From contig JAFWIM010000230.1 of assembly GCA_017514845.1 (NCBI GenBank), positions 1-52,886 of the forward strand: a stretch of 52,886 nucleotides of DNA, in the 5' to 3' direction. Shown here piece after piece: positions 33,900 through 41,389 of this stretch. The notes below the pieces were generated by a model, which did not search any database, was not told the DNA's origin, and worked only from the letters and a program-made list of their open reading frames with translations. Numbering within the stretch: the first letter of the stretch is position 1; each line of letters begins with the position of its first letter. The position numbers and the translations under genes were made by a program. The stretch comes from Lachnospiraceae bacterium (lineage in GTDB: Bacteria > Bacillota > Clostridia > Lachnospirales > Lachnospiraceae).

Positions 33900-33936
33900 G
33901 CTCCGCCGGAAAATTATGCAGTACTTCCGGCGGAGC
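33900..33936. terminator. Twelve-pair hairpin between protease and phosphatase genes
   Basis: GCTCCGCCGGAA pairs with TTCCGGCGGAGC, a perfect match with a 13-base spacer. No U-tract follows on the minus strand. It may lower expression of the phosphatase and downstream genes relative to the protease; a terminator in the strict sense is doubtful. Confidence 0.5.
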
Positions 33937-33983
33937 AAATATCATTCTAGTAATTAATCCTATTTATTTGTCTTAAATGAGAA

Positions 33984-35639
33984 TCAGAACGCCTCATACG
34001 TGAATTCTTCATCACCGAGCATGATCTTATCTCCATTTGCCAGCAGTGTCTCAGAACCGCTCTTAACGCGCACATTGTTGACGAAGGTTCCGTTCGTGCT
34101 GTTGTTGTCCTTCAGGTAGGTGTTACCGTTCTTGCTTACAACGATAGCATGAACACGACCTACTGCTGTGTTATCAGCGACGCAGTAATCAACTGTTGCG
34201 CGATTTCTGCCGATCTTGAATTCCGGACTTGTGACGTTCACGGTCTCGCCGCTCTTCTTGCGGATAAGCTTTCCGTAAGAAACCGCATTCTGGCTGAGAA
34301 CTGTCGTCTCACCGCCGCCGCTGAGCACTGTAGTTTCACTTGACCCCTGATTGAGGACGCCTGTCGGCATACCTCCCTGATAGTCTGCCGGAGGCTGTAC
34401 GTTCGGAGCGACCGGACCTACCGGTGTCGGGAGTGGGCCTACGGGTTGGGCCTGCGGTGCCTGCGGCTGCTTTCTCGTCGCAAGAATGATAATAACTGCA
34501 ATAAGTGCAGCGACTGCCGCGATAATACCGATAATAGCACCCATCGGAAGACCCGGAGTCGGCTCAGGTACTACCAGGTTGCCAATTGCGCTTTCAACGG
34601 CCTGTGCTGCCGCATTGACTTCGTCCTGCGTCGCGTCTTTATTTCCAAGAACCTTCTCAGCATCATCAACTGCGGAGGAAAGAGCTGCGAAGCTGTCCTC
34701 TGTGTAACCCTCTGATGTATACTCTTTAGCCTTTTCAATAGCTGTTGCAAGGGCGTCGGTGTTTACAGGTTTTACCGGTTCCGGTGTTACGTCACTTGTC
34801 TTCGAATCCGGTTCCGGAGCAGGTACCGGCTCATCAGAAGATGTATACTGAATTCCGAGAGGCTTGATCATATCGATGAGCTGGTCGATAGCGATTGAAT
34901 AATAATAATCAGAATCAAAACCATCATTGCTCAGAACAGCCTGGCAGATACCGATAACATGACCGGCCTCATCTACGAGCGGTCCACCGGAATTTCCATT
35001 TTCAATCTTTGCGCTGGAGATAACATAATCTACCGGTGCAGAACCCGCATTGACTGCAGAGACTTTATTGACCTGACCGGTTGTAACGGTGACGTCATCG
35101 GAGGTGTATGTTGTTTTATTATCATAGTCGGAAATAGTCGACGGGAATCCGAGAGAATAGCATGTTTCCGTGGATTTTACCGTGCTGCTGCTTCTGAGTG
35201 CCAGAGTTTCACGGTTAAGAAGCTGCTGCTTGAGCTCAAGTACAGCGATGTCCATGTTCACACTGTTCGTCTTGACTGTTGCGGGGATGGTAACATCACG
35301 CACAACGCTGACTTCTATATACTGGCGCTCTTTGACCTGTTTCTCAGACATGTTGAGATCCTGGCAAGCCTGTTTAATGTACTCTGAATCCAATACAACA
35401 ACATGGTTGCAGGTTACGACAGTAGTCTCATTGATCAAAAATCCTGTGCCGGCCTGCACTTTGCCGTACACATTTCCGTCAAGATCCTTTGTACCGGTCA
35501 TAATCATAATGACACCGGTCTTATCCTTGTTTACCGCTTCATTTGCCGCAGCAAATGCCGGAACACACGCCATACTCAGCATCATAATCACCGTGAGAAT
35601 GACAGCTGCAATCCGTTTCAAACATCCTTTTTTCTTCAC
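33984..35639 (-). CDS. Membrane trypsin-like (HtrA/DegP-type) protease with FIVAR and cytosolic FHA domain
   Basis: Protein of 551 residues: signal/anchor (about 9-31), trypsin-like protease domain (about 40-255) with a complete triad His 79 (TCNHVV), Asp 130 (NMDIAV) and Ser 217 (GNSGGP). A helical FIVAR-type repeat (about 292-360), a membrane segment (about 366-388), a Pro/Gln linker, and a C-terminal FHA domain (about 460-551; IGRN, GRVHA, NNSTNGTFVNN) follow. Protease outside, phosphothreonine reader inside. In mycobacterial T7SS an external subtilisin (MycP) stabilises the machine; a trypsin-fold protease in that place would be an analogue, but this is inference. GTG start at 35639 with AAAGGAGGG upstream. 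First gene of the block. Confidence 0.92.
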   Translation of the reverse strand: MKKKGCLKRIAAVILTVIMMLSMACVPAFAAANEAVNKDKTGVIMIMTGTKDLDGNVYGKVQAGTGFLINETTVVTCNHVVVLDSEYIKQACQDLNMSEKQVKERQYIEVSVVRDVTIPATVKTNSVNMDIAVLELKQQLLNRETLALRSSSTVKSTETCYSLGFPSTISDYDNKTTYTSDDVTVTTGQVNKVSAVNAGSAPVDYVISSAKIENGNSGGPLVDEAGHVIGICQAVLSNDGFDSDYYYSIAIDQLIDMIKPLGIQYTSSDEPVPAPEPDSKTSDVTPEPVKPVNTDALATAIEKAKEYTSEGYTEDSFAALSSAVDDAEKVLGNKDATQDEVNAAAQAVESAIGNLVVPEPTPGLPMGAIIGIIAAVAALIAVIIILATRKQPQAPQAQPVGPLPTPVGPVAPNVQPPADYQGGMPTGVLNQGSSETTVLSGGGETTVLSQNAVSYGKLIRKKSGETVNVTSPEFKIGRNRATVDYCVADNTAVGRVHAIVVSKNGNTYLKDNNSTNGTFVNNVRVKSGSETLLANGDKIMLGDEEFTYEAF

Positions 35640-35960
35640 TTCAAATCCCTCCTTTGATTGATCTTGTTGCTGAGCCTTCTTCCAACGGCCCGCGAAGCAG
35701 GACTATCTTCACGTTATTTCAGGGTAAAAGCTCGCAAAGAGTATAGTCCGAGCCATTAAAAGTGTAGCACAACGATATATGTCGAAGAATATGTTGCATT
35801 TTATGTTGCACGCAAAGATCGCGGGAAATGATTTTAAAATACATACCCCGTCTCTTTTATGTCTTGCTTTAAAAATGTTTCTAAATTAAAATGTGCTGTG
35901 ATTAAAGTCGGCATGCTGTGCCGTCAGGAGAACTATCTTTCTATTCTGTGGAGGATTACC
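35640..35960. promoter_or_regulatory. Divergent intergenic control region
   Basis: This 321-base gap separates the T7SS block (leftward) from the membrane protein gene at 35961 (rightward). A perfect direct repeat TATGTTGCA occurs at 35790-35798 and 35802-35810. An inverted repeat GGACTAT/ATAGTCC spans 35700-35749. A possible leftward -10 (TATACT, minus strand 35745-35740) has no good -35 at normal spacing, so the T7SS promoter may need an activator, perhaps the LytTR regulator. No coding sequence seen. Confidence 0.45.
35864..35892 (+). promoter_or_regulatory. Predicted promoter of the 388-residue membrane protein gene
   Basis: TTGCTT (35864-35869), a 17-base spacer and TAAAAT (35887-35892). 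It lies 68 bases before the chosen ATG. Confidence 0.6.
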
Positions 35961-37127
35961 ATGGCCAGAACAAAAAAAGTCCGGTTCAACGAAGAACCGA
36001 ACCTTTCAGAAGCCATTTATCGTTTTGATCCGTCTCTAACGTACATCAGCCTGCATTCCAATCACGCAGTAAAGATGGATCAGATAAGAAAAAGCGTTCG
36101 CAGGCAGAACGCCGGAACGTTTGACGTTGACGCGAATATCAAGGCCGCCTACAAGCAAGTGGGTAAGCGTTCCCCGGAAAAGGCGACTGCACACACACAG
36201 GTGTATAATTCTCCTCAGAAAAAGAAGACTGCCCATACGCAGGCATACAATCATCCCAAAGAGAAACAGACCGCTTACATTCCTCAGGATTCAGATTACC
36301 CGATATACTATGGTTTATTGCCGAGTGAGATTCATCCGATAGCAGTTGCCCAGGCACCGGAACGCCCAAAGACAATCAGGCCTGTTGCAGCGCCGATGCC
36401 AAGTAAAACGGCTGCCACAGCTCCGGAACGCACAAAGACAATCAGGCCTGTTGCCGCGCCGATGCCAAATAAAACGGCTGCCACAGCTCCGGAACGCCCA
36501 AAGACAATCAGGCCTGTTGCCGCGCCGATGCCGAGTAAAACGGCTGCCGCAGCACCCACTGCGCTAAAAACCACAGTTACTCCGCAAGAATCCGGCAGTA
36601 AGAAAGCCCTTCCCGTGAGCATGCCCAGACGTCATACATCTTCATCTCCCCGGGAAAAAGCGTCTGCTTTCTTTAAAGACTTTACAGGACGTTTTGACGG
36701 TATATCCCTTAACCTGAATACGATAGCACTTGCAACATCAGTATTGGCTGCAGTGCTGTTCCTGTTCATCGGATATGTCTCGATTTCGGTATTTCGCGAC
36801 CGCAATGCTTCGGGCAAAGACCTGCGCGCCGCAGCTGAATCCTCTGTCTCTTCCTCAGAGGAAGAACTGCCTGAATACTGTCCAAGGCTCACTCTCATCA
36901 CACATTCCGTTACTATGAAAGCCGGTGATCATTTCTCGCCGCTGGACTATATCGGCACAATGTCTGATGATACAGATACACTGGAGACTCTCTCCCAAAA
37001 TATTATGCTTATCGGTTTCGATCAACTTGATGAGACAAAAAAAGGCACGTATAAGCTGGGATATTATGTATTGGATTCAGATGACAATCGGTCCAATGTC
37101 GAATACCTCGACATTACCGTTCACTGA
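35961..37127 (+). CDS. Membrane protein with Pro/Thr tandem repeats and Ig-like C-terminal domain
   Basis: Protein of 388 residues. The long basic cytosolic N-terminal half contains short THTQ(V/A)YN repeats (about 70-100) and three 22-residue repeats (APERPKTIRPVAAPMPSKT type, about 132-197). One membrane segment (about 255-277) and an extracellular domain of about 75 residues with a bacterial Ig-like/DUF5011 look (SVTMKAGDHFSPLDYIG) follow. The ATG at 35961 is chosen for GGAGG 8 bases upstream and the promoter position; a longer frame from 35859 would start inside the promoter. It faces the T7SS block and shares its control region. The repeated KTIRP sites would suit Thr phosphorylation; not shown. 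Confidence 0.75.
   Translation: MARTKKVRFNEEPNLSEAIYRFDPSLTYISLHSNHAVKMDQIRKSVRRQNAGTFDVDANIKAAYKQVGKRSPEKATAHTQVYNSPQKKKTAHTQAYNHPKEKQTAYIPQDSDYPIYYGLLPSEIHPIAVAQAPERPKTIRPVAAPMPSKTAATAPERTKTIRPVAAPMPNKTAATAPERPKTIRPVAAPMPSKTAAAAPTALKTTVTPQESGSKKALPVSMPRRHTSSSPREKASAFFKDFTGRFDGISLNLNTIALATSVLAAVLFLFIGYVSISVFRDRNASGKDLRAAAESSVSSSEEELPEYCPRLTLITHSVTMKAGDHFSPLDYIGTMSDDTDTLETLSQNIMLIGFDQLDETKKGTYKLGYYVLDSDDNRSNVEYLDITVH
36354..36551 (+). repeat. Three tandem 66-base coding repeats
   Basis: Units 36354-36419, 36420-36485 and 36486-36551 encode nearly the same 22 residues; changes are Pro to Thr and Ser to Asn in unit 2 and the last residue of unit 3. The low divergence indicates recent duplication or slippage, so copy number is likely to vary between strains. 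Confidence 0.92.
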
Positions 37128-37187
37128 ATACCCTTATGATTTCTGAATATCTCTGATCATACGGGAATTTCATACGTACAACGAAAG

Positions 37188-37213
37188 AAAGGAGCTGTCG
37201 CGTCAGCTCCTTT
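37188..37213. terminator. Bidirectional rho-independent terminator
   Basis: AAAGGAGCTG and CAGCTCCTTT form a perfect stem with a 6-base loop, followed on the plus strand by TTTTTT. On the minus strand TTTCTTT follows. It lies between the convergent genes ending at 37127 and 37217. The left arm and preceding bases (18 bases, AAAGAAAGGAGCTGTCGC) recur at 48012-48029. Confidence 0.9.
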
Positions 37214-37216
37214 TTT

Positions 37217-39544
37217 CTACTTTTTCAGATCTTTCGAATTGTAAAGGTACTTGACCATCATCCCGCGGGTGCAGGACTGCGGATCCCTGAATGTCTTATC
37301 CGGATATCCTTTTGCCAGATTGTTCTCTGTCATCCAGATAATCGCCTTGCGATAGGACGGCGTGAGCGCATCCTTGTACGGATTCGTTGTCGTTTTCGGT
37401 TCCTTCCAGCCCAGATATCTCCATATAAAAGTACATATCTGTCCTCTGGTACAGGGCTTATTCGGTCTGAATTCTTTATATGCCGGATACCCGATTGCAA
37501 TATTCTTCTGTGCTGCCCACAATATTGCATTATAATACGGATGCGACTTGGGAACGTCAATGAACTTCATGGCACCGCTTGCCGGCTTCGGCTTACCTGC
37601 CATCCTCCATAAGAACTGAACGGCATGACCTCTTGTACACGCGTCATTTATCCCAAAGATATGGGTGCCGGTATAGCCCTTCGTAACTCCGTTTTCAACC
37701 GCCCAGCAGATAGCTGTATAATATGGATGAGCAGGATCACGAACATCCTCAAAGGGATATATATTGAACCTATAGTTCGCAGTTTCTGTATAATTGCCGA
37801 TACCTGTGACAACGATCGTCCCATTTCCCGGTCTCACGTTATTTTGATAGCTTAATGTGTAATCTTTCCCCTCCGTCAGATTGACATTATCAACAGAGTA
37901 TTTTGAAAATTTGGGTTTGCACTCGGCTCCGCTGTAGTAGTAGAATGGCGGTTCGATTGCAAATCCGGTCGTTATCGCAATCGATCTTTTTGTCACAGTG
38001 ACTTTACATGTTGACGCTTTATCACCCATTTGCAATGTTATGACCGCCGTTCCCAGCTTGTTGGCTTTAACATTTCCATAAGAAGAAACAGAGCACACTG
38101 AAGGATCGGAAGACGACCACACAGCCTTTCTGGATGTGGCATTCTCCGGCGTCAGCTCATAATACAGCGACTGTGATCTGCCATACTCGAGTTTTAAACT
38201 CGTTTTCTTTAATTGAACTTTCTCCAGCGGGACCAGTTCAAAAAAACTCACCGTATACGCTATCGTCCCTTCAGCCGTCCCCGCTATTTTTACACTGAAT
38301 TTATCTCCGGGCTCATATGTGACGCCATTCGGTTTAAAAGTGACAATGCTGTCGTCACCTTTGGAGCACGAAAAATACCCGGAATTAATATCTATAGTTT
38401 TTGTGCTCCCCGAGAACGTCCAGGTCTGACTATCCCGGGTGCGCACAAGGGTCACTTTTACTTTCGCGATATCATTGATTTTGACTCCGGAGACTGACCA
38501 CGGATCAGAATCTGAAAAATAATCTAAAGGCATGTTCCGGGCGGGCCATGCGACTTTTGTCACCGAAGAAGCTGCGCTGGCATCGTTAATATAAGCCGTA
38601 TAGTATTTACCGACCGCGCCGAATCCGACTTTGCCAAGATTCGGTTCAAGAAATGCCGAGCGGTTAGGTAGAAATGGTCGGGATAGTACACTGTTGTCCC
38701 TGATCCATGTGAGTGCTGCGAAGTCCAGCGTCGAGGCGCCATAGTTGAGGTTTGAGTTCTGTGCCCCTGAATATCCCCTATTATATAGGGTGGCTGTCAT
38801 TCCGGACGGTTTTTTGGGCGCACTGCTGAGTTCGCCATTTACCGCGAGAAGAAGGGCTGCTGCCTGCGCCTTCTGCGTATATGTAGAGTTAAGCTTTACT
38901 TTATAATCCAGCCCAGCTATGTAGCGGAAATTATTGAGTATCGCAAGTGCGTTCTTCAATGAATCATCGCTGAGCACTCCGGCAGCATACGACCCGGAAG
39001 CAGTGTCAGGTTTTGTCGTATAGCTCACAGGGGCATTCACATCGGCTACGCTCGCCAGCACGAACTTTCGGATCGCTGCCTGCGTGCGGGACGCTGCATC
39101 AAGACTGACGGAAGCTCCGACAAGTTCTTCTGCTTCTTCCGGATCTTTCTCCTTCGCTTCTTCCGTCTCCGGCTCATGAGCATGATCCGGGCTTTCGGGG
39201 ACTTCTGCCACATATTCTTCAATCGAATCATCCGGCAGTATTATGTCGCTTTCCTCATCCGGCAGCTCTGAAAAGTCCGTCTCCGGTTCCGGAGCAATAT
39301 CATATTCCCATTCCTGAAGTTCTTCCGCTTCTATCTCAGCCGGAGACTCAGCAATCGGAACATCAGCCTCATATTCCCCGCTCATTTCCCCGTCAGCCTC
39401 AATCGGGCTTTCGGCTTCGTATTCTGCATCCTCGCTTAATTCATATCCGTTATAGGCTTCAGGGAGCTCCGCTCCAATCGTCACGCTGCTCATCGTGCAT
39501 ATCAGGGATACGCAGACTAAAATCGAAATTATCCTTTTTTTCAT
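37217..39544 (-). CDS. Secreted cell-wall protein with CAP-like, Big2-like and three SLH-like domains
   Basis: Protein of 775 residues. Order: signal peptide (about 1-25); a strongly acidic Glu/Pro/Ser-rich stretch (about 30-140); a CAP-superfamily-like domain (about 185-345, LNNFRYIAGLDYKVKLNSTY and later ALTWIRD); beta regions; a Big2-like Ig domain (about 460-530, WSSSDPSVCSVSSYGNVKA); another beta domain; and three SLH-like repeats (about 595-775; FEDVRDPAHPYYTAICWAVE, FIDVPKSHPYYNAI, YKDALTPSYRKAI), each followed by a TRG motif. SLH modules hold proteins to cell-wall polymers. The ATG at 39544 has GAGGAG upstream; a GTG 15 bases earlier overlaps that site. Ligand unknown. Confidence 0.88.
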   Translation of the reverse strand: MKKRIISILVCVSLICTMSSVTIGAELPEAYNGYELSEDAEYEAESPIEADGEMSGEYEADVPIAESPAEIEAEELQEWEYDIAPEPETDFSELPDEESDIILPDDSIEEYVAEVPESPDHAHEPETEEAKEKDPEEAEELVGASVSLDAASRTQAAIRKFVLASVADVNAPVSYTTKPDTASGSYAAGVLSDDSLKNALAILNNFRYIAGLDYKVKLNSTYTQKAQAAALLLAVNGELSSAPKKPSGMTATLYNRGYSGAQNSNLNYGASTLDFAALTWIRDNSVLSRPFLPNRSAFLEPNLGKVGFGAVGKYYTAYINDASAASSVTKVAWPARNMPLDYFSDSDPWSVSGVKINDIAKVKVTLVRTRDSQTWTFSGSTKTIDINSGYFSCSKGDDSIVTFKPNGVTYEPGDKFSVKIAGTAEGTIAYTVSFFELVPLEKVQLKKTSLKLEYGRSQSLYYELTPENATSRKAVWSSSDPSVCSVSSYGNVKANKLGTAVITLQMGDKASTCKVTVTKRSIAITTGFAIEPPFYYYSGAECKPKFSKYSVDNVNLTEGKDYTLSYQNNVRPGNGTIVVTGIGNYTETANYRFNIYPFEDVRDPAHPYYTAICWAVENGVTKGYTGTHIFGINDACTRGHAVQFLWRMAGKPKPASGAMKFIDVPKSHPYYNAILWAAQKNIAIGYPAYKEFRPNKPCTRGQICTFIWRYLGWKEPKTTTNPYKDALTPSYRKAIIWMTENNLAKGYPDKTFRDPQSCTRGMMVKYLYNSKDLKK

Positions 39545-39722
39545 AATCCTGCTCCTCACAGATAGTGCTAAGTACTATATCCAATCCCCGTACCTGCAAT
39601 TCTTGTTAATACATGTTGGGTCCAGTCCATTCGATATGAGGATGGGGCCCGACAGACATATCATGATATGCGGGCATACTGTGTATATTTTATAACAGAT
39701 ACAGTTGATACAAAAAGAAAAA

Positions 39723-39751
39723 TTGACAAACAGGCTGTTTTTCGGGATAAA
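39723..39751 (+). promoter_or_regulatory. Predicted rubrerythrin promoter
   Basis: Perfect -35 TTGACA (39723-39728), 17-base spacer and GATAAA (39746-39751); TAAAAT two bases on is an alternative -10. The leader to the start codon is about 170 bases. Confidence 0.68.
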
Positions 39752-39772
39752 ATGCACGCTATCACACACAAT

Positions 39773-39787
39773 TGAGATTACATCTCA
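39773..39787. promoter_or_regulatory. Dyad operator candidate just downstream of the rubrerythrin promoter
   Basis: TGAGAT-TAC-ATCTCA is a perfect 6+3+6 dyad placed around +15 to +30. Rubrerythrin genes in clostridia are often peroxide-controlled by PerR/Fur-type repressors. The dyad does not match the textbook Bacillus PerR box exactly, so the regulator is left open. Confidence 0.5.
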
Positions 39788-39928
39788 TTAGTATTGTCTA
39801 ACTACCTTTCCCTATGGTAGATTAAATCATAGTAAAAGACAGGAAATTACGGAGCTCAGCAGGCTGAGAAAAGAGCCCGGTGTTCCGCAATTGACTGTAG
39901 CTATAGAAATCAGAAAGGAGATTTTGTA

Positions 39929-40471
39929 ATGGCAAACAAATACGCAGGTACAAAGACCGAAAAGAACTTATTGGAAGCATTTGCAGGCGAATCTCAGGCT
40001 CGCAACAAATATACATATTTCGCGTCGCAGGCCAAGAAGGCGGGCTACGAGCAGATCGCGGCCATCTTCCTTGAGACAGCTGATCAGGAGAAGGAACACG
40101 CTAAGATGTGGTTCAAAGAGCTCGGAGGGATCGGCTCTGTTGAGGAGAACCTTATGGCAGCCGCTTCCGGCGAGAACGAGGAGTGGACAGACATGTACGT
40201 CCGCATGGCGAAAGAAGCCGAGGAAGAGGGCTTCGCTGCCCTCGCAGAGAAGTTCCTGCTCGTCGCAGGCGTAGAGAAGCGCCACGAGGAGAGATATCGT
40301 CAGATTCTTGCCAACCTTCTGGCTGATAAGACATACGTTGCTGACGACGAGAACCAGGAGTGGAAGTGCCGCAACTGCGGAGCGGTCATCATTGGCAAAG
40401 AAGCGCCGGAAGTATGCCCGGTATGCGCTCATCCGAAGGCTTACTTCGAGAGAAGGGCTACAAACTATTAA
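39929..40471 (+). CDS. rbr: Rubrerythrin
   Basis: Non-haem diiron peroxidase that reduces hydrogen peroxide in the cytoplasm of anaerobes, 180 residues. Ferritin-like four-helix domain with iron-ligand Glu in [10 protein letters not shown] (about residue 21) and [10 protein letters not shown] (about 54), the second pair in KEAEEEG (about 97) and [10 protein letters not shown] (about 116). It is followed by a C-terminal rubredoxin-like [Fe(SCys)4] centre with CRNC and CPVC (about 149-166). AGGAG lies about 9 bases before the ATG. It is monocistronic, with its own promoter, dyad and terminator. Its place between two surface/T7SS gene groups looks incidental. Confidence 0.97.
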   Translation: MANKYAGTKTEKNLLEAFAGESQARNKYTYFASQAKKAGYEQIAAIFLETADQEKEHAKMWFKELGGIGSVEENLMAAASGENEEWTDMYVRMAKEAEEEGFAALAEKFLLVAGVEKRHEERYRQILANLLADKTYVADDENQEWKCRNCGAVIIGKEAPEVCPVCAHPKAYFERRATNY

Positions 40472-40492
40472 TAATATCCTTTTGGGCTTACT

Positions 40493-40527
40493 AAAGGGGT
40501 TGTTGCATTAATGCGGCAACCCCTTTA
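40493..40527. terminator. Terminator of the rubrerythrin gene (probably bidirectional)
   Basis: AAAGGGGTTG pairs with CAACCCCTTT; the spacer itself contains GCATTAATGC. Followed by TTTAAAT on the plus strand. It lies 22 bases after the rbr stop and 6 bases before the end of the convergent gene at 40533. Confidence 0.7.
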
Positions 40528-40532
40528 AATAT

Positions 40533-41051
40533 TCAGCCAATCATTCTCTTTAAAAGAAAAGACAAAATCCCAAGTGCGACAAATGTTCCCCCGACTCCTA
40601 TAAAAACTTTCGGAAGGATTGACGCATTTTCCGCCGGCACATAGTATTCACGAATGTTGTCGGGATTATAGAACAATTCCACTTTTTGACCGGCTTCAAA
40701 TTTCTTCTTCTCACTTCCGATTTTGCTTCGAACTGTGATTTCCTCTCCATTCACCCTGTAAGAAAAAACAGGGAACCAGGAACGATAAGAATCTCCTCCG
40801 GCCGAAAGGTTTACTTCACGATTAATTTCCGCGACAACAGCCTCTGTCCGAGAAGTACATGCGGCTGCCTTTTTATCAATAACAGATTTAATCCCTATGC
40901 CGAGGCCCATGAAAACCATACCGAGAAGTAAAAAAGCTGTAATCAAAATTGGAAATACGATTGTATTATTCACCTTTTTCTCCCTGCCATTTCTAAACAA
41001 ATCCGATCTCGCAATCAACGGTTTCAGGTTCCCTTCTTCCTCAATCTTCAT
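40533..41051 (-). CDS. DUF3592-type membrane protein of the second T7SS cassette
   Basis: Protein of 172 residues with two membrane segments (about 30-55 and 145-168) enclosing a DUF3592-like beta domain (TEAVVAEINREV, FPVFSYRVNGEEITV and KVELFYNPDNIREYYV are typical). DUF3592 function is unknown. The ATG at 41051 overlaps the DUF4176 gene by 11 bases without a ribosome binding site; a GTG at 40973 with GGGAG 6 bases upstream is a good alternative and would give 146 residues. It holds the third place in a cassette parallel to 6095-8080, where the third gene is an unrelated membrane protein. This suggests a role as an immunity or accessory membrane protein; inference only. Confidence 0.8.
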   Translation of the reverse strand: MKIEEEGNLKPLIARSDLFRNGREKKVNNTIVFPILITAFLLLGMVFMGLGIGIKSVIDKKAAACTSRTEAVVAEINREVNLSAGGDSYRSWFPVFSYRVNGEEITVRSKIGSEKKKFEAGQKVELFYNPDNIREYYVPAENASILPKVFIGVGGTFVALGILSFLLKRMIG

Positions 41052-41346
41052 CCGGAACTATCTGCCCGTCAACCACTTTAAGTTTACCGAGTTTGTCCAG
41101 GATATTGTGGCGGAATGCCATTTCCTCTGTATCCTGGAAACCGATGAAAAATATCGTCTCAATATCGTCCCTGTTAAAGAAAAAGATATGATCGGAATCC
41201 ATTATCCCTTCCGGGTAATAGCATGCTGTGTAATCATAGATAACATCTGATCCACTCTGGCAGCTCACTCTCCCACAGATCATCAGCCTCTTTTCTCCGC
41301 CCTTCAGCAGCACAATAGAACCTACCGGCAATAAATCTTTATACAT
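41041..41346 (-). CDS. DUF4176 T7SS accessory protein (second copy)
   Basis: Protein of 101 residues. The DUF4176 core starts LLPVGSIVLLKGGEKRLMICGR and continues DYTACYYPEG and DHIFFFNRDDIETIFFIGFQD. The paralogue at 6688-7029 shows the same order (GSVVILKAGEQPLMVIARG, DYMACPYPGG, VFFFNQEDV). AGGAG lies 6 bases before the ATG. The gene follows a T7SS substrate candidate by 43 bases and overlaps the DUF3592 gene. It may hand its cognate substrate to the secretion machine or neutralise it. Confidence 0.88.
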   Translation of the reverse strand: MYKDLLPVGSIVLLKGGEKRLMICGRVSCQSGSDVIYDYTACYYPEGIMDSDHIFFFNRDDIETIFFIGFQDTEEMAFRHNILDKLGKLKVVDGQIVPDED

Positions 41347-41389
41347 AATTGTCTCCTCTCTGTTTTACTCTTTCCGGTCTGATATTTCA

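Larger units (their letters stand above)
39545..39928. promoter_or_regulatory. Divergent region between cell-wall protein gene and rubrerythrin gene
   Basis: 384 bases without a gene. It holds the rubrerythrin promoter and dyad (listed separately), a 14-base perfect palindrome CATATCATGATATG at 39657-39670, a dyad ATAGT/ACTAT at 39562-39578 close to the cell-wall gene start, and leader hairpins at 39802-39820 (CTACC/GGTAG) and near 39861 (CTCAG/CTGAG). No leftward promoter was convincing. Confidence 0.5.

Noticed and set aside
35790-35810. LytTR binding site
   Set aside because: The 12-base repeat period and sequence do not fit the usual two 9-base repeats about 21 bases apart.
36354-36551. 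CRISPR array
   Set aside because: The repeats are directly adjacent in-frame coding units with no spacers, and no cas gene is near.
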